From assembly GCF_007280575.1 (NCBI RefSeq), contig NZ_VKJP01000004.1, positions 1-64,000 of the forward strand: DNA of 64,000 nt. The letters are read 5' to 3'. The stretch is from Streptomyces benahoarensis (GTDB taxonomy: Bacteria; Actinomycetota; Actinomycetes; Streptomycetales; Streptomycetaceae). The translations under genes and the position numbers were made by a program. Shown one piece after another: positions 39,594 through 47,272 of this stretch; within the stretch, counting starts at the first letter, position 1, and each line of letters begins with the position of its first letter. The notes beneath the pieces are model-generated. The model ran no database searches and was not told where the DNA came from. It saw only the letters and a list, made by a program, of their open reading frames with translations.

Positions 39594-40406
39594 ATGACCG
39601 ACGGCACAGGACCGGGGCTCGACCAGGACGGCTGCTTCCTCCGGGAGGGCGCCCTCGCGCGGATCACCGAGGAGTTCGCCCCCGTGGCGGCGGCCGCGCG
39701 GGAGCGGAGTGCCGCGCGCTTCGGCGACCGGCTGCACAGCGCGTACCTCTACGGCAGCATCCCGCGCGGCACCGCCGTCCCCGGGGTCTCCGACCTCGAC
39801 CTCCTGCTCGCGCTCCACGAGCCGCCCACCCCGGACGACCACGCCGCCGCAGACGCCTTGGGCGCGGAACTCGACGCGGCCTTCCCCCAGATCGACGGTG
39901 CCGGAGTCCTGCTGGACGGCGCGGCAAGGCTGCTGAGCGACCTGGAGCGGTACGACCTGGGCTGGTTCGTGGCCTGCCTGTGCACCCCGCTCAGCGGGCC
40001 CGACCTGGCCGAACGGCTGCCCCGTTACCGCCCGACCTCGTTGCTGGCCCGTGAGACCAACGGGGACCTCTTCCGCGTGCTGCCCGGGATGCGCGCCCGC
40101 GCGGCGGCGGCGCGCACGGAGGAGGAGCGGCGGCGGCTGACCCGCGGCATGACCCGGCGTCTGGTGCGTACCGGCTTCACGCTGGTGATGCCGTGGTGGG
40201 GCGGCTGGACCAGCGATCTCGCCGAGATGGCCGAGGCGTTCGGCCGCTACTACCCGGCGCGCGCCGAGCAGATGCGCGCCGCGGCCCGCGCCGCCCGCGC
40301 CCCGGCGGACCACCCCGCGCTGCTCGACGAGCTGCTGTCCGATCTCGCGCCCTGGCTGGCCGACGAGTACCTGGCCGTCCACGGCCCGAAGGCACCCCGC
40401 CCCTGA
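39594..40406 (+). CDS. Nucleotidyltransferase-domain protein
   Basis: 270-residue protein with the minimal Pol-beta nucleotidyltransferase motif YLYGSIPRGTAVPGVSDLDL (GS, then paired SDxD), metal and nucleotide binding. A helical C-terminal domain follows. Related to aminoglycoside adenylyltransferase-like and tRNA/protein nucleotidylating enzymes; the substrate is not predictable. ATG at 39594; a CATGCT -10-like hexamer ends 6 bases upstream, suggesting a leaderless mRNA. Its stop codon lies inside a terminator stem. Not part of the mycobacterial block, so probably an insertion. Confidence 0.78.
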   Translation: MTDGTGPGLDQDGCFLREGALARITEEFAPVAAAARERSAARFGDRLHSAYLYGSIPRGTAVPGVSDLDLLLALHEPPTPDDHAAADALGAELDAAFPQIDGAGVLLDGAARLLSDLERYDLGWFVACLCTPLSGPDLAERLPRYRPTSLLARETNGDLFRVLPGMRARAAAARTEEERRRLTRGMTRRLVRTGFTLVMPWWGGWTSDLAEMAEAFGRYYPARAEQMRAAARAARAPADHPALLDELLSDLAPWLADEYLAVHGPKAPRP

Positions 40407-40436
40407 GGCACCCCGGCGCGCGCCCGGGTGCCTCAG
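40403..40436. terminator. Bidirectional terminator containing both stop codons
   Basis: 11-bp perfect stem (40403-40413 with 40426-40436) with a self-complementary GC interior. The TGA of the rightward gene (40404-40406) is in the left arm and the TGA of the leftward gene (40433-40435) is in the right arm, so one element ends both transcripts. Confidence 0.8.
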
Positions 40437-41263
40437 ATCAGCCCGTGCTCCCCCAGGTACTCCAGCTGTGCCCGAACCGACAGTTCGGCGGCGGGCCACA
40501 GGGAGCGGTCGACGTCGGCGTAGACCGCGGCGACGACCTCGGACGCCGTCCGGTGGCCGTTCTCGACCGCGGTCTCCACCTGGGCGAGCCGGTGGGCCCG
40601 GTGCGCCAGATAGAACTCCACCGCGCCCTGGGCATCGTCGAGCACCGGGCCGTGTCCGGGGAGCACCGTCGTCACGCCGTCGTCGACGGTCAGCGACCGG
40701 AGGCGGCGCAGCGAGTCCAGGTACTCGCCGAGCCGCCCGTCGGGGTGGGCGACCATCGTGGTGCCGCGCCCCAGGACGGTGTCACCGGTCAGGACGGCGG
40801 CATCGGCGGGCAGGTGGAAGGAGAGCGAATCGGCGGTGTGCCCCGGGGTGGGCACGACGTGCATCTCCAGCCCGCCGGTGGTGATCACGTCACCGGCCCC
40901 CAGTCCCTCGTCCCCCAGGCGCAGTGCCGGGTCCAGGGCGCGTACGGCCGTCCCGGTCAGCTCGGCGAAGCGGGCGGCGCCCTCGGCGTGGTCGGCGTGC
41001 CCATGGGTGAGCAGGGTCAGCGCGACGCGTTGACCGGCCTGCTCGGCGGCGTCGGCGACGGCCCGCAGATGGCCCTCGTCGAGCGGCCCGGGGTCGATGA
41101 CGACGGCCAGCGGGGAGCCGGGCTCGGCGACGATCCAGGTGTTGGTGCCGTCCAGGGTCATCGCCGACGGGTTGGGCGCCAGGACGCACCGGGCACGGTC
41201 GGTGGCCGACCCGGAGACCACCACGCCACGGGGCTGCCCGGGGAGCGCTGCCGCATCGGTCAT
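40433..41263 (-). CDS. Metallo-beta-lactamase-fold hydrolase
   Basis: 276-residue MBL-fold protein of the LACTB2/glyoxalase-II-like group. Metal ligands: THGHADHAEG, His in PTPGHTADS, Asp in LTGDTVLGRG and His in LPGHGP. The C-terminal helical part (AHRAHRLAQVETAV) is typical of LACTB2-like nucleases. Homologue of Rv3677c, between crp and ridA genes in mycobacteria. Start ATG overlaps nothing; the upstream NUDIX stop overlaps it by 4 bases (ATGA), so they are coupled. Confidence 0.9.
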   Translation of the reverse strand: MTDAAALPGQPRGVVVSGSATDRARCVLAPNPSAMTLDGTNTWIVAEPGSPLAVVIDPGPLDEGHLRAVADAAEQAGQRVALTLLTHGHADHAEGAARFAELTGTAVRALDPALRLGDEGLGAGDVITTGGLEMHVVPTPGHTADSLSFHLPADAAVLTGDTVLGRGTTMVAHPDGRLGEYLDSLRRLRSLTVDDGVTTVLPGHGPVLDDAQGAVEFYLAHRAHRLAQVETAVENGHRTASEVVAAVYADVDRSLWPAAELSVRAQLEYLGEHGLI

Positions 41264-42162
41264 GACCGGCCTCCGTCCGAAGGGCCGCCCGGGCCCGTGT
41301 CACCTGGCGCGATGTGCTTGGTGAACTCCTCGTGACCCGGCCAGCTCAGCTCGATCTCCCCGTCGCGCAGCCGGGCGCGGGCCAGCACCGGCGTCAGATC
41401 GCGCCGCCCCGCCGCCTCCAGGGCCGCGGCGGCGGAACCATACGGCTCCAGGGCGCGCAGGGTCGCGAGGGTCGGCGGCATCATCAGCAGCTCGCCGCGT
41501 TCGTATCCGGCGATGGCGTCGGCCGGGCGGGTCCATACGGTGCGGTCCGCCTCCGTGGAGGCGTTACGGGTGCGCTGCCCCTCGGGGAGCGCGGCGACGA
41601 AGAACCAGGTGTCGTAGCGGCGCGGTTCGAACTCGGGGGTGATCCAGCGGGCCCAGGCACCCAGCAGGTCGGAGCGGAGCACCAGCCCGTGGCGGTCGAG
41701 GAAGTCGGCGAAGGAGAGTTCGTGGGCGACGAGGGCGGCGCGACCGGCCTCCCAGTCGTCGCCCGTGGTGTCCGCGACGACGGTCGTCGCCGACGGGCCC
41801 GCGAGCAGCACCCCGGACTCCTCGAACGTCTCGCGCACGGCGGCACAGACGACGGACTGCGCGGCGGCCTCGTCCACGCCCAGCCGCGCGGCCCAGGCGG
41901 CGCGCGAGGGCCCGGCCCAGGCGACCGGCCGTTCGTCGCGGGGATCCACGGAGCCGCCCGGATAGGCGTACGCGCCTCCGGCGAAGGCCATGGAGGCGCG
42001 TCTGCGCAGCATGTGCACGGCGGGGCCGCCGTCGCCGTCCCGCAGCAGCAGGACGGTCGCGGCCCGCCGGGGCTCGGCGGGGGTCAGCTCACCGTTCACG
42101 AGCGCCCGGATGAGGCCCGGCCACTCCGGCGGATACCACTGGCCATTGGTCGTCGACGACAT
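41260..42162 (-). CDS. NUDIX hydrolase, NUDT19-like
   Basis: 300-residue NUDIX-fold protein. GGAYAYPGGSVDPRD and AAVRETFEESGVLL form a NUDIX box with a long insertion between the G and REXXEE parts, as in the NUDT19/RP2p group that hydrolyses CoA esters. The C-terminal PPTLATLRAL element is common in this group. First gene of a short leftward run with the MBL-fold gene. Substrate uncertain. Confidence 0.85.
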   Translation of the reverse strand: MSSTTNGQWYPPEWPGLIRALVNGELTPAEPRRAATVLLLRDGDGGPAVHMLRRRASMAFAGGAYAYPGGSVDPRDERPVAWAGPSRAAWAARLGVDEAAAQSVVCAAVRETFEESGVLLAGPSATTVVADTTGDDWEAGRAALVAHELSFADFLDRHGLVLRSDLLGAWARWITPEFEPRRYDTWFFVAALPEGQRTRNASTEADRTVWTRPADAIAGYERGELLMMPPTLATLRALEPYGSAAAALEAAGRRDLTPVLARARLRDGEIELSWPGHEEFTKHIAPGDTGPGGPSDGGRS

Positions 42163-42291
42163 GGCCGGATGCTATGCGCTCACGCGCGGATGTTCGAGGG
42201 GCTCTTTTCGGCGCCCCCCTGGACGTCCCGCCCGCCCCGGCCGCCCCGGTCCCCCGGGGCGGCCGGGCGTACGGACGACCGGACGTGCGGA

Positions 42292-42756
42292 CTACTCCGC
42301 GATCTCGACCTGGATCTCGACCTCGACGGGCGCGTCGACGGGCAGCACCGCCACGCCGACCGCGGACCGGGCGTGCACGCCCTGGTCGCCGAGGATCTCG
42401 CCCAGCAGCTCGCTGGCGCCGTTGACGACCCCGGGCTGGCCGGTGAAGTCGGGCGCCGAGGCGACGAACCCGACGACCTTCACGACCCGCTGGATCCGGT
42501 CCAGGTCGCCGATCACGGACTTCACCGCGGCCAGCGCGTTGAGCGCGCAGGTCGCGGCCAGCTCCTTGGCCGCCTCAGGGGTGACGTCGGCGCCGACCTT
42601 GCCGGTGGCGGGCAGGGCGCCGTCCACCATGGGCAGCTGGCCGGAGGTGAAGACGTAATTCCCGGAGCGCACCGCGGGCTGGTACGTGGCCAGCGGCGGC
42701 ACGACCTCGGGGAGCTTCAGCCCCAGTTCCGCGATCCTCGACTCGACGGCGCTCAC
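42292..42756 (-). CDS. RidA family protein (YjgF/Rid)
   Basis: 154-residue RidA-fold protein. The family deaminates reactive enamine/imine intermediates. TYQPAVRSGNYVFTSGQLP and GVHARSAVGVAVLPVDAPVEVE match the fold, but the last motif lacks the canonical Arg-Glu layout of classical RidA, so it belongs to an uncharacterised Rid subgroup. GTG start at 42756 after GGAGAAGGC, overlapping the DUF4177 stop as GTGA. Corresponds to Rv3678c. Confidence 0.9.
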   Translation of the reverse strand: MSAVESRIAELGLKLPEVVPPLATYQPAVRSGNYVFTSGQLPMVDGALPATGKVGADVTPEAAKELAATCALNALAAVKSVIGDLDRIQRVVKVVGFVASAPDFTGQPGVVNGASELLGEILGDQGVHARSAVGVAVLPVDAPVEVEIQVEIAE

Positions 42757-42911
42757 GCCTTCTCCCGCTTGAGGTAGGCCACCAGCTGCTCGGGGTTGTT
42801 CGGCCCCGGAACGACCTGGACGAGCTCCCACCCGTCCTCGCCCCAGGTGTCCAGAATCTGCTTCGTCGCGTGTACGAGAAGCGGCACGGTCGCATATTCC
42901 CACTTGGTCAT
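42753..42911 (-). CDS. DUF4177 small protein
   Basis: 52-residue protein TKWEYATVPLLVHATKQILD..., with the DUF4177 pattern WEY...ILDTWGEDGWELVQV. Function unknown. Located between the ATPase pair and ridA in actinobacteria. ATG start at 42911 appears leaderless: TACGCT ends 6 bases before it and no SD is present. Confidence 0.88.
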   Translation of the reverse strand: MTKWEYATVPLLVHATKQILDTWGEDGWELVQVVPGPNNPEQLVAYLKREKA

Positions 42912-42917
42912 GGAGCG

Positions 42918-42923
42918 AGCGTA
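42918..42923 (-). promoter_or_regulatory. Leaderless -10 of DUF4177-ridA operon
   Basis: TACGCT on the minus strand, 6 bases from the ATG, with no ribosome site; consistent with transcription starting at the start codon. Confidence 0.5.
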
Positions 42924-43120
42924 ATGCCTGCCAGGACGGCCCCGGACGCCGCCGCCCCCACCGCCGTGACAACGGTTGGCCTGCGCCGGGAAGGGCCGCG
43001 TCAGACGGCCGGAGTGTGCCGTTCCTCCTCTTCCCCCTCTTCCGCCGCTCCGCTCCGTCGGCGCTCCCAGTATTCGAGGAGGGGTACGGCCCCCGCCAGC
43101 GCGACGATAAACCTGGCAAG

Positions 43121-43693
43121 TCATTGCCACGAGTCCCCGATCATCCCCCAGAAACTCCATCTCCCCTCGATATCGAGATCCTGCTCGATGGGAGGAGTCT
43201 CCGCCAGCACCTCCTTCGTATTCTCGTCATACGCGGTGAGGGGGGTGACGCTCACCTTTCCGGCTCCCGGTGTGGCGATCGTCCCATCCCATTCCGCGGA
43301 ATCCTGCGGCGTGAGCACGGGCTGACGCTCCGATGGAATTCGCGGTGCACGTGAGGTGGCTGCCGGCGCAGCGCAGCTTGGCGCCCATGAGCGCGCCGAC
43401 CTGCGTGCCCCCGGTTCTGCGCGACGCCCCTCGCCGGGCGGACGGTGCGCCTGGGCGCCCTGAACCGTGAGCCGGAAGGACTGGATCCCCCCTTCCGTCA
43501 CCTTCCGCACGGTGCTGTATGGGAAGGACCCCTCGAATAATCCCTTACGCGCGCCGGCGATCGCATTCCGGTAATTATCCCAGGAAGGGGGCGGGGGCGG
43601 GGACGGCTTCATCGCGACGAACAGGAGGGGAAGCAATACGGCAATCCCGGCAACGACCGTCGCCATCACGGCCGTACGCTTTCCCACTCTCAT
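43121..43693 (-). CDS. Membrane-anchored hypothetical with compensating frameshifts
   Basis: 190-residue protein with one N-terminal span (TAVMATVVAGIAVLLPLLFV), a proline run and an extracytoplasmic domain. Two single-base changes appear to have shifted the frame in the middle. At the C5 run 43408-43412 one base seems missing, and near 43330 one seems extra. Reading the other frame between them gives a well-formed segment, TQVGALMGAKLRCAGSHLT, instead of an Arg/Ser/Ala-rich one. The frame on both sides is consistent, so the product stays open. ATG at 43693. Function unknown. Confidence 0.7.
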   Translation of the reverse strand: MRVGKRTAVMATVVAGIAVLLPLLFVAMKPSPPPPPSWDNYRNAIAGARKGLFEGSFPYSTVRKVTEGGIQSFRLTVQGAQAHRPPGEGRRAEPGARRSARSWAPSCAAPAATSRAPRIPSERQPVLTPQDSAEWDGTIATPGAGKVSVTPLTAYDENTKEVLAETPPIEQDLDIEGRWSFWGMIGDSWQ

Positions 43694-43899
43694 GACAATT
43701 CCCCCTGCCTGAGGCACCCATGATGCCCGGCCATCTCGCATGCCCTTGTGCCTCCTTGAGAATTCCATGCCCACGGGCCGGACAGCGCCGGGAGCGCACA
43801 CCGCGGGCGCCCCTCCTCTCCTCGGTGAACCGTCCCGTAGGGGAACGTCTCGGGGACGGATCCGGGGTCGTCCCGTGCGTAGCCGCGGCGGGGACTGGT

Positions 43900-43905
43900 T
43901 AGGCT
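43900..43905 (+). promoter_or_regulatory. Leaderless -10 of the ATPase pair
   Basis: TAGGCT ends 7 bases before the GTG at 43913 and there is no SD sequence; a leaderless start is likely. Confidence 0.45.
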
Positions 43906-43912
43906 CCTTGAC

Positions 43913-44935
43913 GTGAGCAGGCTCCATGTCGTCAGCGGCAAGGGCGGCACCGGCAAGACCACGGTCGCCGCTGCCCTCGCCCTTGCCCTGGCCACCGAGG
44001 GACGCCGGACCCTCCTGGTCGAGGTCGAGGGTCGGCAGGGCATCGCCCAGGTCTTCGAGACCGAGGCCCTTCCGTACGAGGAACGCAAGATCGCCGTGGC
44101 GCCCGGCCCGGACGGCGCCTCGGCCGGTGACGCCGCCCGCGGCGGGCGCCGCCCCGGCGAGGTGCACGCCCTCGCCATCGACGCCGAGCGCGCGCTGCTG
44201 GACTACCTCCAGATGTTCTACAAGCTCGGCAGCGCCGGCCGGGCCCTGAAGAAGCTCGGCGCGATCGACTTCGCCACCACCATCGCCCCCGGTCTGCGGG
44301 ACGTCCTGCTGACCGGCAAGGCGTGCGAGGCGGTGCGCCGCAAGGACAAGCAGGGCCGGTACGTCTACGACGCGGTGGTGATGGACGCCCCGCCCACGGG
44401 CCGCATCACCCGCTTCCTGAACGTCAACGACGAGGTGGCGGGCCTGGCCAAGATGGGCCCGATCCACAATCAGGCACAGGCGGTCATGCGGGTCCTCAAG
44501 TCCCCCGAGACCGCGGTGCACATGGTGACGCTCCTGGAGGAGATGCCGGTCCAGGAGACCGCGGACGGCATCGCGGAGCTGCGCGCCGCCGGGCTCCCGG
44601 TCGGCGGCGTCGTCATCAACATGACCCGTCCCGCCGTGCTCGGCACCGGCGATCTCGACATCGCCGCCCGCGGCGCCCGCGCGGGCGTGGCCAAGGCGCT
44701 CTCCCAGGCCGGGCTGGGCGGGGCGCGCCGCGGCGGGCTGGCCGAGCGGCTGATCGACCCGCTGCTGGAGCAGGCACGCGAGCACGCCGAGCGCGTCGAT
44801 CTGGAGCGCGCCGAGCACGCCGAGCTGACCGCGCTCGGCCTGCCCACCTACGAGCTGGAACTGCTCCCCGAGGGAGTGGACCTCGCCGGTCTCTACCGCC
44901 TGGCGAGGGAGCTGCGGAGACAGGGGCCCATATGA
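43913..44935 (+). CDS. ArsA/Get3-family ATPase, first subunit
   Basis: 340-residue SIMIBI ATPase. GKGGTGKTT (residues 9-17) keeps the signature Lys of deviant Walker A proteins, and VVMDAPPTGRITRFL is switch II. Pairs with the next gene (4-base ATGA overlap). The pair corresponds to Rv3679-Rv3680, annotated as anion transporter ATPases, next to whiB4 in mycobacteria as here next to wblA. The relation to Get3/ArsA suggests client-protein or anion handling; no transport partner (ArsB) is nearby. Confidence 0.9.
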   Translation: MSRLHVVSGKGGTGKTTVAAALALALATEGRRTLLVEVEGRQGIAQVFETEALPYEERKIAVAPGPDGASAGDAARGGRRPGEVHALAIDAERALLDYLQMFYKLGSAGRALKKLGAIDFATTIAPGLRDVLLTGKACEAVRRKDKQGRYVYDAVVMDAPPTGRITRFLNVNDEVAGLAKMGPIHNQAQAVMRVLKSPETAVHMVTLLEEMPVQETADGIAELRAAGLPVGGVVINMTRPAVLGTGDLDIAARGARAGVAKALSQAGLGGARRGGLAERLIDPLLEQAREHAERVDLERAEHAELTALGLPTYELELLPEGVDLAGLYRLARELRRQGPI

Positions 44936-46275
44936 CCGCCGACGATCCGACGCTGGACGCCCCGGCCCCGTGGCTGGAGGTCGACGCGCTGCTCGACGAC
45001 CCGGGCACCCGCATCGTGGTGTGCTGCGGCTCCGGTGGCGTCGGCAAGACCACGACGGCCGCCGCCCTGGGGGTGCGCGCCGCGGAGCGCGGGCGCCGGG
45101 CCGTCGTGCTGACCATCGACCCGGCCCGGCGGCTCGCCCAATCCATGGGCATCTCCGAGCTGGACAACGTCCCGCGCCAGGTCAAGGGCGTCGACGGCGC
45201 CTCCGGGGGCGAACTCCACGCGATGATGCTGGACATGAAGCGCACCTTCGACGAGATCGTCGAGGGGCACGCGGACGCCGCCCGGGCCCGGGCCATCCTG
45301 GAGAACCCCTTCTACCAGTCCCTGTCGGCCGGTTTCGCGGGCACGCAGGAGTACATGGCCATGGAGAAGCTCGGCCAGCTCCGCGCCCGCGACGAGTGGG
45401 ATCTGATCATCGTCGACACCCCGCCCAGCCGCTCCGCACTGGACTTCCTGGACGCGCCCAAGCGCCTCGGGTCGTTCCTGGACGGCAAGTTCATCCGGGT
45501 GCTGATGGCCCCGGCGAAGGTCGGCGGCCGGGCCGGGATGAAGTTCCTCAACGCCGGGATGTCGATGATGACCGGCACGCTCAGCAAGCTGATGGGTGGT
45601 CAACTGCTGCGTGACGTCCAGACGTTCGTCGCCGCGATGGACACGATGTTCGGCGGCTTCCGCACCCGCGCGGACGCCACGTACCGGCTGCTCCAGGCTC
45701 CCGGCACGGCGTTCTTGGTGGTGGCGGCCCCGGAGCGGGACGCGTTGCGGGAGGCGGCGTACTTCGTCGAGCGGCTGGCGGCCGAGCGGATGCCGCTGGC
45801 CGGTCTCGTACTGAACCGTGTGCACGGCAGCGGGGCGGCGAAGCTGAGCGCGGAGCGGGCGCTGGCCGCCGCCGAGGCGCTGACCGACTGCGCCGAGGAG
45901 GAGGCCGCCGACATTCCCCTCGGAGCCGCCGCGGGCGCGGCGGAAAATCTTGAACCGGACGGCATTGTGGATCACGACGGCGGGAAGGCTGCTTCCGGTA
46001 CCGCCGACGGCCCCTCTCCCGCCCCGGCGGCGCCTGCCGGACACCCCCCGGTCTCCGCCGAGCAACTCGCCGCCGGTCTCCTCCGCTTGCACGCCGAACG
46101 CATGCAGGTCCTCGCCCGCGAACGCCGCACGCGGGATCGTTTCACCGCTCTGCATCCGGAGGTCCCGGTCGCCGAGATCGCCGCGCTCCCCGGTGACGTC
46201 CATGACCTCGACGGTCTGCGGCTGATCGGCGCCCGCCTCGCCCTCGACCCCACCCACACCGACGCACCCGACTGA
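44932..46275 (+). CDS. ArsA/Get3-family ATPase, second subunit
   Basis: 447-residue partner of the preceding ATPase. The P-loop is GSGGVGKTT, with Ser where the signature Lys would be. VDTPPSRSALDFLDAP is switch II, and methionine-rich helices (MKFLNAGMSMMTGTLSKLMG) could form a client-binding groove. An acidic, proline-rich insertion (about residues 335-370) precedes a final helical domain. The retained/missing Lys asymmetry suggests an obligate heterodimer in which one site works differently. Confidence 0.9.
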   Translation: MTADDPTLDAPAPWLEVDALLDDPGTRIVVCCGSGGVGKTTTAAALGVRAAERGRRAVVLTIDPARRLAQSMGISELDNVPRQVKGVDGASGGELHAMMLDMKRTFDEIVEGHADAARARAILENPFYQSLSAGFAGTQEYMAMEKLGQLRARDEWDLIIVDTPPSRSALDFLDAPKRLGSFLDGKFIRVLMAPAKVGGRAGMKFLNAGMSMMTGTLSKLMGGQLLRDVQTFVAAMDTMFGGFRTRADATYRLLQAPGTAFLVVAAPERDALREAAYFVERLAAERMPLAGLVLNRVHGSGAAKLSAERALAAAEALTDCAEEEAADIPLGAAAGAAENLEPDGIVDHDGGKAASGTADGPSPAPAAPAGHPPVSAEQLAAGLLRLHAERMQVLARERRTRDRFTALHPEVPVAEIAALPGDVHDLDGLRLIGARLALDPTHTDAPD

Positions 46276-46335
46276 CACCGCTCGCTCCCCCGGCCGGCCC
46301 TGACGGACACGGCCCGGTGGCTCGACATGCGAAAG

Positions 46336-46364
46336 CCGCCGCGGTACGGCTCCGCCCGCGGCGG
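46336..46364. terminator. Terminator between ATPase pair and wblA
   Basis: Perfect 9-bp GC stem (46336-46344 with 46356-46364), loop of 11, 60 bases past the rightward ATPase stop and beyond the convergent wblA end. Confidence 0.65.
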
Positions 46365-46535
46365 GGCATCCACTCATGGCGGAGCGTCGGCCCGCCTCAC
46401 CCGCCTCTCATGCATGGCGCGTTGCCCCCCCGTACGGGCACAGCAGACATGACACGCATGACGCCGACGCGACCGACTCACCGCCCGGCCCGCGCCCTGA
46501 AGCGTCGCCGGTCCGGCGCCCCTTGAGCGGCCAGG

Positions 46536-46877
46536 TCAGCTGACCGCCGCGTAGGTGTCGTAGGCCTCGTCCTCGCACTCCACCGGCAGCATGCCGGTGC
46601 TGCGCTCGTACTCCGTGCGCGCCGTCTCCAGCAGGCGCCGCCATGACGTCACGGTCGGACGGCGGCGGAGCAGCGCGCGGCGCTCGCGCTCGGTCATGCC
46701 GCCCCAGACGCCGAACTCCACCCGGTTGTCCAGGGCGTCGGCGAGGCATTCAGTGCGTACCGGACATCCGGTGCACACGGCCTTGGCACGGTTCTGGGCC
46801 GCCCCCTGGACGAAGAGTTCGTCTGGATCGGTGGTGCGGCAGGCTGCTTGTGCGTTCCAGTCGGTTACCCAGCTCAT
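46536..46877 (-). CDS. wblA: WhiB-like iron-sulphur regulator WblA
   Basis: 113-residue WhiB-family protein almost identical to S. coelicolor WblA (SCO3579), a global developmental regulator that represses antibiotic genes. The cluster cysteines are Cys13, Cys35, Cys38 and Cys44 (C, CTGC, C), followed by the GVWGG turn (56-60) and a basic DNA-binding helix RERRALLRRRP. ATG at 46877, giving the conserved SWVTDWNAQAAC start. Confidence 0.97.
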   Translation of the reverse strand: MSWVTDWNAQAACRTTDPDELFVQGAAQNRAKAVCTGCPVRTECLADALDNRVEFGVWGGMTERERRALLRRRPTVTSWRRLLETARTEYERSTGMLPVECEDEAYDTYAAVS

Positions 46878-47272
46878 GCTGGCGCCGTCCTCTCCCGAAT
46901 CGAGGCTCCCCCACGGCGGCAAGCGGCATATTCACCGTTGCCAGTTGAGGACGTTACGGAAGGCAGGCAGGGCGCAACACCCCCTTCGGGCCCAATCTTG
47001 AATGGTCCTAACGGACTATGCGTACGCGGCAGATCACCCAACGGAGTGAGCGAGCGGCATACGTCGCTTTTCTCGCATCACGGGGCAGGTCGCCGGGTGC
47101 AAACCGGAATTCCGGTGATACGAGCGGATGTTCGGGACACGGCTCCATGCGCGGACGGGCGGGAGGGGGAGGACCGGCACGCCGGGACGGAAAGCTCCGC
47201 TGTGACAGATGTGAAACAGCGTAGGCGAACAGTTGCGCCCCTGTCCGGCGATTGAGAACGTAGGGTGCCCTC
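46878..47272. other. Long wblA / PBP divergent regulatory region
   Basis: 395 bases between divergent start codons. The wblA side is AT-richer (46930-47080), consistent with a long, regulated wblA leader known in Streptomyces. No protein-coding frame or known riboswitch was recognised. The PBP -10 is listed separately. Confidence 0.5.
47261..47266 (+). promoter_or_regulatory. Possible leaderless -10 of PBP gene
   Basis: TAGGGT ends 6 bases before the ATG at 47273. AGGG could alternatively serve as a weak SD, so the call is ambiguous. Confidence 0.4.
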
